Shown in pieces: positions 35,196 through 42,823 of a stretch of 64,000 nt of DNA. Both the position numbers and the translations under genes were made by a program. The notes under the pieces were generated by a model. That model was not told where the DNA came from and did not search any database. It saw only the letters and a program-made list of their open reading frames with translations. The first letter of the stretch is position 1; each line of letters starts with the position of its first letter. Origin of the DNA: Brevibacterium sp. JSBI002 (GTDB taxonomy: Bacteria; Actinomycetota; Actinomycetes; Actinomycetales; Brevibacteriaceae); the NCBI RefSeq assembly GCF_026013965.1, contig NZ_CP110341.1:682001-746000 (forward strand), written 5' to 3'.

Positions 35196-35494
35196 GTCCG
35201 TGCGTCCTTGCAGTTAGGCGTCAGTGCTGTCCCTCGCGAGCAGAACCCGCTCAAGCGGACCCCACGAGATGTTACTCAACAGTACATCAGTGTGCCGTGG
35301 GTCACACAAGAGCGGGTTTGCCAATCGCCTGTAGATCCGGGGAGTCAGCTCTCCTCTCGCCCTGCGCCTTTCCGACGTGGGCGGGTCATCGAACTCGTCT
35401 TCAACCTACTCCAGGTGATTCGGATTTCAAGAGGTGCGCGCAGACGTGGAGAAGCCCCGCTCCCCAGTTTCCCTGGGGAAGCGGGGCTTCCGTG
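35196..35494. other. Intergenic region downstream of the tRNA cluster
   Basis: 299 bases without a gene. It contains the hairpin at 35451-35490 that ends the tRNA-Phe transcript and presumably the promoter of the SDR gene. Confidence 0.5.
35451..35490 (-). terminator. Hairpin after tRNA-Phe
   Basis: GAAGCCCCGC-T-CCCCAG pairs with CTGGGG-AA-GCGGGGCTTC with one bulge, a 16-bp stem 5 nt beyond the encoded CCA of tRNA-Phe (minus strand). The following bases are not U-rich, so termination may be imperfect. Confidence 0.6.
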
Positions 35495-35570
35495 TGGTGG
35501 CTCCGACCGGCGTCGATCCGGTGACCTTTCGATTTTCAGTCGAACGCTCTACCAACTGAGCTACAGAGCC
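35495..35570 (-). tRNA. tRNA-Phe (GAA), CCA end encoded
   Basis: 76 nt with acceptor GGCTCTG/CGGAGCC, TAGCTCAGTTGGTAGAGC D-arm, anticodon stem-loop TTCGA-CTGAAAA-TCGAA and a normal T-arm. The 3' CCA is in the gene. Confidence 0.97.
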
Positions 35571-35577
35571 GAGCCGC

Positions 35578-35600
35578 CGGCATACTCAAGCAGTATGCCG
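35578..35600. other. Hairpin upstream of tRNA-Phe
   Basis: CGGCATACT-CAAGC-AGTATGCCG, a perfect 9-bp stem with a 5-nt loop, lying 7 bp before the tRNA-Phe 5' end. It could be a processing signal; no T-run follows on either strand. Confidence 0.4.
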
Positions 35601-35603
35601 AGA

Positions 35604-35633
35604 GAAACAAAGGCTCTTCCGAAGAAGAGCCTT
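35604..35633 (-). terminator. Terminator with UUCG tetraloop after tRNA-Asp
   Basis: On the minus strand GGCTCTTC-TTCG-GAAGAGCC (8-bp stem, 35612-35631) is followed by TTTGTTTCTC. A C(UUCG)G loop plus U-rich tail is a textbook terminator, so tRNA-Glu and tRNA-Asp can end here and tRNA-Phe needs read-through or its own promoter. Confidence 0.75.
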
Positions 35634-35641
35634 ATGCTCCG

Positions 35642-35715
35642 CGACCCTGACGGGACTCGAACCCGCGACCTCCGCCGTGACAGGGCGGCGCGCTAACCAA
35701 CTGCGCCACAGGGCC
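35642..35715 (-). tRNA. tRNA-Asp (GTC)
   Basis: 74 nt with acceptor GGCCCTG/CAGGGTC, anticodon stem-loop CGCCC-TGTCACG-GCGG with GTC, and T-arm GCGGGTTCGAGTCCCGT. Discriminator G; CCA not encoded. Confidence 0.96.
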
Positions 35716-35752
35716 TTGCTGTTGCGATGGAAGACCTTACGATCTTACACCG

Positions 35753-35825
<73 letters not shown>

Positions 35826-35980
35826 CCAGGTTGTCCTCGGATTCCCCGTGGGCAACGACGTTAAGCTTATCCCACCCGATTCGCGGAATGCAAAACGAAA
35901 AGGAGTGTCCTCGGTCACACGGCGAGAACGGTGCTTTTCGACGTTCCGCAGGGCCGCCTCGGCGAGGGGAGCGGAGTCGC

Positions 35981-35986
35981 TAGAGT
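35981..35986 (+). promoter_or_regulatory. -10 box of a leaderless promoter (TAGAGT)
   Basis: Ends 7 nt before the metallopeptidase ATG at 35994. GGGAGG between them is only 1 nt from the ATG and so is unlikely to act as a ribosome site. Confidence 0.45.
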
Positions 35987-35993
35987 GGGAGGC

Positions 35994-36341
35994 ATGGAGG
36001 CCCTGAGTGATGAGGAGTTCGACGCGATCCTCGGCGAAGCCCTGGATCTGCTGCCTGCCGGGGTGACCGAACAGCTGGACAATGTCGCACTGTTCGTCGA
36101 GGACCGGCCGGAGAACGGCGATCGACATCTGCTCGGCCTCTATGACGGCACGCCGATCGGGGAGCGGGGGATCGCCGGGTTCGAGATGCCCGACAACATC
36201 TTCATCTATCGTGACAACCTCATCGACTTCGCAGAGGATCGGGACCACCTGCGGGAAGAGATCGTCATCACCATCGTCCACGAGATCGCCCATTTCTATG
36301 GGCTCGATGATGACCGACTCCACGAACTCGGGTGGGGCTGA
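35994..36341 (+). CDS. Zincin-like metallopeptidase family protein (DUF1025 type)
   Basis: 115 residues. The C-terminus contains the zinc-protease motif VHEIAHFYGLDDDRLHELGW: HExxH followed by a downstream His/Glu, as in the minimal MMP-like peptidase family. The N-terminal part MEALSDEEFDAILGEALDLLP and LFVEDRPE is typical of this family. It is the smallest class of metzincin-like proteins and its substrate is unknown. The start is set by family length; the open frame continues upstream to 35931. Confidence 0.85.
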   Translation: MEALSDEEFDAILGEALDLLPAGVTEQLDNVALFVEDRPENGDRHLLGLYDGTPIGERGIAGFEMPDNIFIYRDNLIDFAEDRDHLREEIVITIVHEIAHFYGLDDDRLHELGWG

Positions 36342-36503
36342 ACGTCCCAGACTGAACGAGCGGATCGGATTACCGGCGGGTCACTTGACGTCACGGGAAT
36401 TGGCGTCCGCGAGCCTACTTCGCCTATTGTGGGCGGGTACCTATCAGCACCGATACAACATTCCGTCCGTGTCGATGCGGGGACACGGAGTCGTGAAAGC
36501 TGC

Positions 36504-36537
36504 GCCTCCTGGCCCCGCTGACCTGCGGGCAGGAGGC
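36504..36537 (+). other. Hairpin just upstream of ybaK
   Basis: GCCTCCTGGCCCCGC pairs with GCGGG-CAGGAGGC around TGACCT, a 13-bp stem ending 11 nt before the ybaK ATG. It may be the terminator of the metallopeptidase transcript or a translation control element; the ybaK start shows no ribosome site. Confidence 0.45.
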
Positions 36538-36548
36538 ACTACCCCCTT

Positions 36549-37049
36549 ATGACAGTTGCATCCAAGACTTCCAGCGCGGCGACCCCGGCCGTGCGAGTGC
36601 TCAACCTGGCAGGCATCGACTACAGCCTGCGCAGCTTCGACCACGACCCCGCCACCCGCCGTTACGGCTCGGAGGCCGCCGACAAACTCGGCGTCAGCTC
36701 CGACCAGGTGTTCAAGACCCTGATGATCCAGGTCGACGGGCAGCCCGTGACCGCGCTCGTCCCCGTCTCCGGTCAGCTCGACCTCAAGGCCCTGGCCTCC
36801 GCGCGCGGAGCGAAGAAGGCCCAGCTGTCCGGCGTCGCCGAGACCGAACGCCGCACCGGCTACCCCGTCGGCGGAGTCTCTCCGTTCGGCCAGCGCCATG
36901 CCGTGCCGGTCGTCGTCGACCGCACCGCGCTCGACCATTCGACAGTGTTCGTCTCGGCCGGCCGTCGCGGTCTCGAGATCGAGATCCGCCCCGAGGATCT
37001 CGTCATGCTCACGAACGCCCAGGTCGCGAAGATCGCCGCGCTCGACTGA
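36549..37049 (+). CDS. ybaK: Cys-tRNA(Pro)/Cys deacylase YbaK/EbsC
   Basis: 166 residues. The YbaK core is complete: YGSEAADKLGVSSDQVFKTLMI with the essential Lys, ALVPVSGQLDLKALA, TGYPVGGVSPFGQRHAVPVVVD and STVFVSAGRRGLEIEI. It hydrolyses mischarged Cys-tRNA(Pro). It is preceded by the hairpin at 36504-36537 and has no obvious Shine-Dalgarno site. Confidence 0.93.
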   Translation: MTVASKTSSAATPAVRVLNLAGIDYSLRSFDHDPATRRYGSEAADKLGVSSDQVFKTLMIQVDGQPVTALVPVSGQLDLKALASARGAKKAQLSGVAETERRTGYPVGGVSPFGQRHAVPVVVDRTALDHSTVFVSAGRRGLEIEIRPEDLVMLTNAQVAKIAALD

Positions 37050-37084
37050 TCAGATCTCGCTGATCCGAGCGTTGATCCCCGGCC

Positions 37085-37696
37085 TCACACCCATTCGACC
37101 TCACCGACCTCGGGCTCTGCCCGACCGGCGGTGAGGTCGGCGTACATCGCCACGGTATCAGCCACCTCGGCGAGGGGAACCAGGACGTCGAGTCCGACCT
37201 CACCGCCGTAGTCGGCCCGCGTCGTCCACCCCCGGTTCCCGGCCGCCCGCTCCAGGGCGTTGGCCTGGGCATAGTCGACGTGTGCGGACACAGGGACGCG
37301 CTCACGACGGGTGACGATCCGGGCCTCATCCACCGCCGCCGAGGTGGCCTGACCGTAAGCGCGCACGAGCCCGCCCGCGCCCAGCAGGGTGCCGCCGAAA
37401 TACCGGGTGACGACGGCGACGACGAAGGTCAGATCATGGCCGGTGACGACATCGAGGATCGGAGCGCCCGCGGTGCCGGCCGGTTCCCCGTCGTCGCTGA
37501 AGCGCTGAGTGCGCGAATCGGTGTCGAGGACGAACGCCGAACAATGGTGGCGTGCCTTCGGATGTTCGGCGCGCGCCTCGGCGATGACGGACCTGGCTTC
37601 GGCCTCATCCGCGGCAGGGGAGAGACGGGCGAGGAAACGGGATCTCTTGATCTCGATCTCGGCCTCGACGGGGCTGACGATGGTCCGGTAAGACAT
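37085..37696 (-). CDS. yigZ: YigZ/IMPACT family protein
   Basis: 203 residues from ATG 37696. The IMPACT domain is clear: KRSRFLARLSPAADEAEA, HHCSAFVLD, RFSDDGEPAGTAGAPILDV and VTRYFGGTLLGAGGLVRAY. The DUF1949 C-terminal domain follows. The molecular role is uncertain; homologues bind ribosome-associated factors. A TACAGT box lies 7 nt before the ATG. The GTG at 37705 gives three extra residues but overlaps that spacer. Confidence 0.9.
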   Translation of the reverse strand: MSYRTIVSPVEAEIEIKRSRFLARLSPAADEAEARSVIAEARAEHPKARHHCSAFVLDTDSRTQRFSDDGEPAGTAGAPILDVVTGHDLTFVVAVVTRYFGGTLLGAGGLVRAYGQATSAAVDEARIVTRRERVPVSAHVDYAQANALERAAGNRGWTTRADYGGEVGLDVLVPLAEVADTVAMYADLTAGRAEPEVGEVEWV

Positions 37697-37703
37697 GCTC
37701 GTC

Positions 37704-37709
37704 ACTGTA
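37704..37709 (-). promoter_or_regulatory. -10 box of a leaderless promoter (TACAGT)
   Basis: Seven bases before the yigZ ATG on the minus strand; no ribosome site is present. Confidence 0.45.
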
Positions 37710-37784
37710 GTCGAATGTGTTCTACGATGAGCCCACGGGCGCGGATTCCGCGCTCATCCCCGGTACTTCAGTGAAAGGGTGACA

Positions 37785-39149
37785 ATGGTGCACCATCTCG
37801 ACGACGCCGACCTCGCAGCGCTCAAGGACGAATCCGCCCGAGCCCGTGAACTCGACCGAGCACACGTGTTCCACTCGTGGTCGGCACAGCGGCTCATCGA
37901 CCCTCCGACCGTCGCCCGCGCCCACGGGTCGACTGTCATCGACGGTGAGGGCAGGGAGTTCCTCGACTTCTCCTCGCAGCTGGTGAACACGAACATCGGC
38001 CACCAGCATCCGACCGTCGTGGCCGCGATCAAGGACCAAGCCGATGTGCTGTGCACGATCAGCCCGGCCACGGTCAACGCCGCACGGTCCGAGGCGGCCC
38101 GACTCATCACCGACCGCACTCCGGCAGGGCTCGATCACGTGTTCTTCACCAACGGGGGAGCGGACGCGAACGAACACGCCATCCGCATGGCGCGGCTGCA
38201 CACCGGGCGAACGAAGGTGCTCTCCCGCTACCGGTCCTACCACGGTGGAACCCAGACGGCCGTCAACCTCACCGGTGACCCGCGCCGGTGGGAGAACGAG
38301 ACCGGAGAATCGGGCGTCGTCCACTTCTTCGGGCCCTTCCTCTACCGTTCGGAATTCCATGCCACCACCGAGGCGGAAGAGACCGAACGCGCGCTGCAGC
38401 ACCTGCGTCGGACCATCGAGCTGGAGGGGCCGGCGACGATCGCCGCGATCATCCTCGAATCCATTCCCGGCACCGCCGGCATCATGGTGCCCAGCCCCGA
38501 GTACATGCAGGGTGTGCGGGCGCTGTGCGACGAGCACGGGATCGTGCTCATCGCAGACGAGGTGATGGCCGGATTCGGACGCTCGGGCAAGTGGTTCGCC
38601 TTCGAGCACTTCGACATCGTTCCCGATCTCATCACCTTCGCCAAGGGCGTGAACTCCGGGTACGTGCCGTTGGGCGGTGTCGTCATCAGCGACGCGATCT
38701 TCGAGACCTTCGCCGAACGCGTCTACCCCGGCGGTCTGACCTACTCCGGGCACCCGCTGGCCTGCGCGGCCGCGGTCGCGACGATCAACGCGATGGCCGA
38801 CGAGGGCATGATCGAACACTCCGCTCACATCGGGGAGACGATCATCGGACCCCGTCTGCGGCAGATCGCGGAGAGCTCGAAGCACGTCGGAGAGGTCCGC
38901 GGCATCGGAGCGTTCTGGGCGATCGAGCTCGTCTGGGACAAGGAGTCCAAGGAGCCGCTGGCCCCTTACGGCGGAGGCTCACCTGAGGTCGCCTCGGTGG
39001 TGGCGGCGCTGAAGGAACACGGCGTCATCCCGTTCAACAACTACCACCGCCTGCACGTGGTCCCGCCGATCAACATCAGCGAAGAGGACCTCGAACGCGG
39101 CCTCGGAGTCTTCGAGAAAGTCCTCACCGACTTAGACTTCCCCCGCTAG
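37785..39149 (+). CDS. Class III PLP-dependent aminotransferase
   Basis: 454 residues from ATG 37785 (GAAAGGG upstream; GTG 37779 is a possible earlier start). Motifs: FLDFSSQLVNTNIGHQHP, FFTNGGADANEHAIRMAR, SYHGGT, VLIADEVMAGFGRSGKWFAF with the cofactor Asp, and ITFAKGVNSGYVPLGGV with the PLP Lys. The N-terminal HVFHSWSAQ resembles taurine:pyruvate and other omega-aminotransferases. The amino donor is unknown. The stop codon lies 3 bp before palindromic repeat copy 6. Confidence 0.88.
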   Translation: MVHHLDDADLAALKDESARARELDRAHVFHSWSAQRLIDPPTVARAHGSTVIDGEGREFLDFSSQLVNTNIGHQHPTVVAAIKDQADVLCTISPATVNAARSEAARLITDRTPAGLDHVFFTNGGADANEHAIRMARLHTGRTKVLSRYRSYHGGTQTAVNLTGDPRRWENETGESGVVHFFGPFLYRSEFHATTEAEETERALQHLRRTIELEGPATIAAIILESIPGTAGIMVPSPEYMQGVRALCDEHGIVLIADEVMAGFGRSGKWFAFEHFDIVPDLITFAKGVNSGYVPLGGVVISDAIFETFAERVYPGGLTYSGHPLACAAAVATINAMADEGMIEHSAHIGETIIGPRLRQIAESSKHVGEVRGIGAFWAIELVWDKESKEPLAPYGGGSPEVASVVAALKEHGVIPFNNYHRLHVVPPINISEEDLERGLGVFEKVLTDLDFPR

Positions 39150-39152
39150 TTA

Positions 39153-39208
39153 CTACCCGACGGCGGCCCAGCAACCTGGCGCGAGGTTGCTGGGCCGCCG
39201 TCAGGTAG
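39153..39208. repeat. Intergenic palindromic repeat, copy 6 (56 bp)
   Basis: CTACCCGACGGCGGCCCAGC on the left and its near-complete reverse complement on the right, with one central mismatch and one G-T pair. It sits between the convergent aminotransferase and amidohydrolase genes, touching both stop codons. Confidence 0.92.
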
Positions 39209-39211
39209 CAA

Positions 39212-40843
39212 TTAGGGGGTTTGGTGGGTGTAGTTGCCGCCTAGGATCGTGGCCTTGACCGGGATCGTTGCGATCTCGTCCGCCGCGACGTTGCCTGGGT
39301 GAGTCTCCAAGGCGACGAAGTCGGCGAGTTTGCCGCGGCTCAGCGTTCCCTTGTCCGCGCCCTGGCCCGAGGCCTTCGCCGCCTCGACCGTGTAGGCCGC
39401 GATCGCCTCATCGACGCTTAGGGCTTCGGCCGCCGAACCCATGACATCACCGTCACGGGTCTTCCGGGTGACATAAGCTTCGATTCCGCGCAGCACATTG
39501 CCGTCGGCGCACGGCCGATCCGAACTGCCGGCCATCGGCACACCCGCATCGACGAACGACTTCGCCCGATAGATCAGGTGCCGCCGATCCGGCCCGAGCG
39601 AGGCGTTCATCCCGTCCCCGATGCCGTCGGCGAACGCCGCCTGCGGAGTGACGACGATACCGTGCTCGGCCAGCGTCGCCAGATGCTCGTCATGGACCAA
39701 TCCGGCATGCTCGATCCGGTTCGGCACCGACCGGCGGCCATAGCGCTTCTGCGCTTCGACGATGTTGGCGACCGCCGCATCCACGGCGGCATCGCCGATG
39801 GCATGCACGGCCAGCGACCAGCCGGAGGCATAGGTGTCCAGTATCTGCTGCCGCAGCACCTCGGCGTCGTCCTGCAGATAGCCGGGGTGGTCCTTGCCCG
39901 CGTAGTTCTCCCGCAGTGCCGCGGTTTCGCCGGACAGGGCCCCGTCCATGAAGAACTTCACCGGCCCGATCGAGATGAGATCATCGCCGAGGCCGGTGCG
40001 CAGTCCCGCATCCAAACCGATGCCGAAACCATCGGCGGAGTTCGCCGCGATCGGGTGCAGCCCGTCGGCCTGCGGCATGAGCTGCGCTCGCGCCCGCAGC
40101 TTGCCTTCCTCCCGGGCCCGCAGATAGCCGCTGATCTCGATGGGGGAGTGGCCGATCCAGCCGTACGCGATACCGCATTCGCCGAAGGACGTGATTCCTT
40201 CCTTCGCGTAGTAGGCCGTCGCCAGATCGAGGGCGTCGACGACGGTGTCGAGCGAATACGGGCGGATGAGATCCTGCACCAGAGTCTGCGCGGTCTCTTC
40301 GATCAGCCCCGTCGGATGTCCGGCCGCGTCGCGGACGACCTTGCCGCCGACCGGCTCCTCGAAACCGGGGTCCAGGATCCCAGCCCGTCGCATCGCCTCG
40401 GTGTTGGCGATCGCGGCATGACCGGACGTCTGCCGCATGAACAGGGGGCGGTCCCCGGTGATCTCGTCAAGACGGCCCAAGTCCGGATACTGCCCGTCGT
40501 AGTCACGGTGGGCATACCCCGTGGCTTCGATCCATTCCCCGGACGGAGTCGTCGCCGCGGCCTTCTCGAGTGCGGCATACACATCAGGCAGACCGCCGGG
40601 CAGCGCCGTGACATCGACCGAGGCCAGGGTGAGACCGAACCACGTCGTGTGGCAGTGGACGTCGTTGAAGCCCGGCAGCACAGTCGCCCCGCCCAAGGAC
40701 TCGACACGATCGGCATCGATGCCGTCGAGCTCCTCGTCGAAGCCGATGATCCGATTGCCCCACACCCCGATCTTCTGCGCCCGCGGGCGCGTCGGATCAA
40801 GCGTGTAGGCGTCGAGGTCGGTGAAGATCGCGTCGATTCTCAT
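39212..40843 (-). CDS. YtcJ-type metal-dependent amidohydrolase
   Basis: 543 residues. The family pattern of N-substituted formamide deformylase and YtcJ is present: VLPGFNDVHCHTTWFGL near the N-terminus (metal His pair), SLAVHAIGDAAVDAA, RIEHAGL, and AGSSDRPCADGNVLRG with the conserved Asp. These enzymes hydrolyse amide or related C-N bonds, with substrates largely unknown. A TAAGGT box lies 6 nt before the ATG, so the mRNA is probably leaderless. Confidence 0.87.
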   Translation of the reverse strand: MRIDAIFTDLDAYTLDPTRPRAQKIGVWGNRIIGFDEELDGIDADRVESLGGATVLPGFNDVHCHTTWFGLTLASVDVTALPGGLPDVYAALEKAAATTPSGEWIEATGYAHRDYDGQYPDLGRLDEITGDRPLFMRQTSGHAAIANTEAMRRAGILDPGFEEPVGGKVVRDAAGHPTGLIEETAQTLVQDLIRPYSLDTVVDALDLATAYYAKEGITSFGECGIAYGWIGHSPIEISGYLRAREEGKLRARAQLMPQADGLHPIAANSADGFGIGLDAGLRTGLGDDLISIGPVKFFMDGALSGETAALRENYAGKDHPGYLQDDAEVLRQQILDTYASGWSLAVHAIGDAAVDAAVANIVEAQKRYGRRSVPNRIEHAGLVHDEHLATLAEHGIVVTPQAAFADGIGDGMNASLGPDRRHLIYRAKSFVDAGVPMAGSSDRPCADGNVLRGIEAYVTRKTRDGDVMGSAAEALSVDEAIAAYTVEAAKASGQGADKGTLSRGKLADFVALETHPGNVAADEIATIPVKATILGGNYTHQTP

Positions 40844-40849
40844 GCATCC

Positions 40850-40855
40850 ACCTTA
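40850..40855 (-). promoter_or_regulatory. -10 box of a leaderless promoter (TAAGGT)
   Basis: Six bases before the amidohydrolase ATG at 40843; no Shine-Dalgarno sequence. Confidence 0.5.
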
Positions 40856-40913
40856 GTCAGATTCGTTCGCCGTCCGCCCCACCGTTCACGGCAGGCAGTT
40901 CACAACAGACCGT

Positions 40914-42635
40914 TCACGGCAGGCGCGCCCCGCGCACGGCCGGATCCGTGATGCAGTGGACGAGCGAGAGCCCCTTGTGTGCCAGCGCCCGCTCGAACGC
41001 GTCGCGGAAGTCTTCGGTCCGCTCGACGCGGATGCCGAGACCGCCGAACGCCGTGGCCATGGCTGCGAAGTCCGGATTCTCAAGTGCCGTGGCCGTGGCC
41101 CGGCCCGGATATTCGCGGTCCTGATGACCGCGGATCGTGCCGTAGACCGAATTGTCGTTGAGCACGACGGTGATGTCCGCGCCGTACTGTACGGCCGTGG
41201 CCATCTCCTGCCCGTTCATGAGGAAATCCCCGTCGCCGGCGATGCAGAACACCGCCCGTTTCGGATGGACGAGGGCGGCGGCGACCGCAGCCGGCAGACC
41301 GAATCCCATCGATCCGTTGCGCGGGCCCAGCGCCGAGGGGAACCCGTGCGTGGGCAGGAACCTGGTCGCCCACCCGGAGAAGTTCCCCGCCCCGTAGGTG
41401 ATGATCGCGTCCTTCGGCAGCAGCTCCTGCACATGGACGAATGCTTCGTCCATGTCGACGAACCCCGCCGAGGCGGCCGACCCCGACTCTTCCACATGCG
41501 GCTTCCGCCACCCCTCTAGCTCGGCCCGAGCCTCGGCGACCCAATCCGGCAGCGGGACGGCATCCCCGGCCGCTTCGGACAGGTCATCGCCGAGCGGCGG
41601 TTCGTCGATCGAGCCGTCGGAGGACACCGAATACGTGCGGGTTCCCTCCTCGGTGAACAGGGACTGAGCGAACCTGCTGACCGAGGTGACGATGTGCTGG
41701 TCGAGGCGGCCGAAATGGCCGTGCGCATCGGCATCGGGGCCGATGACGACGGTGCGCTGGTCGACTCCATTCGTGAAGCCGTCGGTGGCCACGTCGGTGC
41801 GGACACAGCCCAAGAAGATGTGCAGGTCCGCCTCGGCGAGGGTGCGCTTGGCCACGGGGGACGCACCATAGCCCAAGATGCCGAGGAAGTTCGGGCTGTC
41901 GTGGTCGATGCCGTCATAGGCACGGAAGGTGCCGAGCACCCCGAGGCCGCGGTCGCGTGACCATTGGGCGATGCGCCGCGAGGTCGACGGGGACCAGTCC
42001 TCTCCGCCGATGATGAGCACGGGACGGTCGGCGGCGGTGATGCGGGCACGCAGCTCCGTGACATCGCCGGCGTACGGTGAGGCCGATCCGTGCACACGTG
42101 GGTGCAGCACCGTCCCCGAACTCGGGCGGACGAGGACCTCTTCGGGCAGACCGACGATGACGGGACCGGGCCGCCCGGTCACGGCGGTGTGCATGGCGTC
42201 GACGACCACCTCGGCGGCCTTATCGGGATCATCGAGGGTGAGCACCTTCTTCGCGGTCGAAGAGAACCAGCCGTCCAGGTCGAATTCCTGGAAGGATTCG
42301 CGGCCGCGATGATCGGTGGGGATGAGGCCGACGAAGACGACGAGAGGGGTCGCATCCTGGTACGCGGTGTGGACGCCGACCTTGACGTTCGCCGCACCGG
42401 GACCACGCGTAACCATGGCGATGCCGGGAACCCCGGTCATCCGCCCCTCGGCGACGGCCATGTATGCGGCCCCGCCCTCCTGGCGGCAGACGATCGGGGT
42501 GATAGCCGAATCGCGGAGACCGTCGATGACATCGAGATACGACTCGCCGGGAACCAGATAAGTGCGAGTGACTCCGTGTGCTTCAAGTTCCTCGACGATG
42601 AGATGACCTGCAGAAAGAGACGCGGAGGTGTCCAT
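40914..42635 (-). CDS. Thiamine diphosphate-dependent enzyme, acetolactate synthase-like
   Basis: 573 residues with the three-domain ThDP fold. The N-terminal domain carries the activating Glu in IVCRQEGGAAYMA, then TRGPGAANVKVGVHTA. The C-terminal domain carries the ThDP/Mg motif AGDGDFLMNGQEMATAVQYG followed by VLNDNSVYG. This fits the acetolactate synthase, benzoylformate decarboxylase and sulfoacetaldehyde acetyltransferase superfamily; no small regulatory subunit gene is nearby, so biosynthetic AHAS is unlikely. The reaction is not identifiable. The C-terminus runs into a direct repeat (CCGTTCACGGCAGGC at about 40882 and 40909). Confidence 0.82.
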   Translation of the reverse strand: MDTSASLSAGHLIVEELEAHGVTRTYLVPGESYLDVIDGLRDSAITPIVCRQEGGAAYMAVAEGRMTGVPGIAMVTRGPGAANVKVGVHTAYQDATPLVVFVGLIPTDHRGRESFQEFDLDGWFSSTAKKVLTLDDPDKAAEVVVDAMHTAVTGRPGPVIVGLPEEVLVRPSSGTVLHPRVHGSASPYAGDVTELRARITAADRPVLIIGGEDWSPSTSRRIAQWSRDRGLGVLGTFRAYDGIDHDSPNFLGILGYGASPVAKRTLAEADLHIFLGCVRTDVATDGFTNGVDQRTVVIGPDADAHGHFGRLDQHIVTSVSRFAQSLFTEEGTRTYSVSSDGSIDEPPLGDDLSEAAGDAVPLPDWVAEARAELEGWRKPHVEESGSAASAGFVDMDEAFVHVQELLPKDAIITYGAGNFSGWATRFLPTHGFPSALGPRNGSMGFGLPAAVAAALVHPKRAVFCIAGDGDFLMNGQEMATAVQYGADITVVLNDNSVYGTIRGHQDREYPGRATATALENPDFAAMATAFGGLGIRVERTEDFRDAFERALAHKGLSLVHCITDPAVRGARLP

Positions 42636-42823
42636 ACCCCATGCTTATCATCATTTCGCCTCCTGTGGTTGTCTCAACTGCCCACCACCCTGCCCATTCG
42701 AAACTGTGAGGTCGTATGATCGTGCAACAACGGAATCAGCACGGTCCGCCGACTGAGCCCGTGAGCAGGAAATCCACACCGGACCGGGGTGGGGACTGAG
42801 ACTGACAGCCAGGAGGCTCTCGC

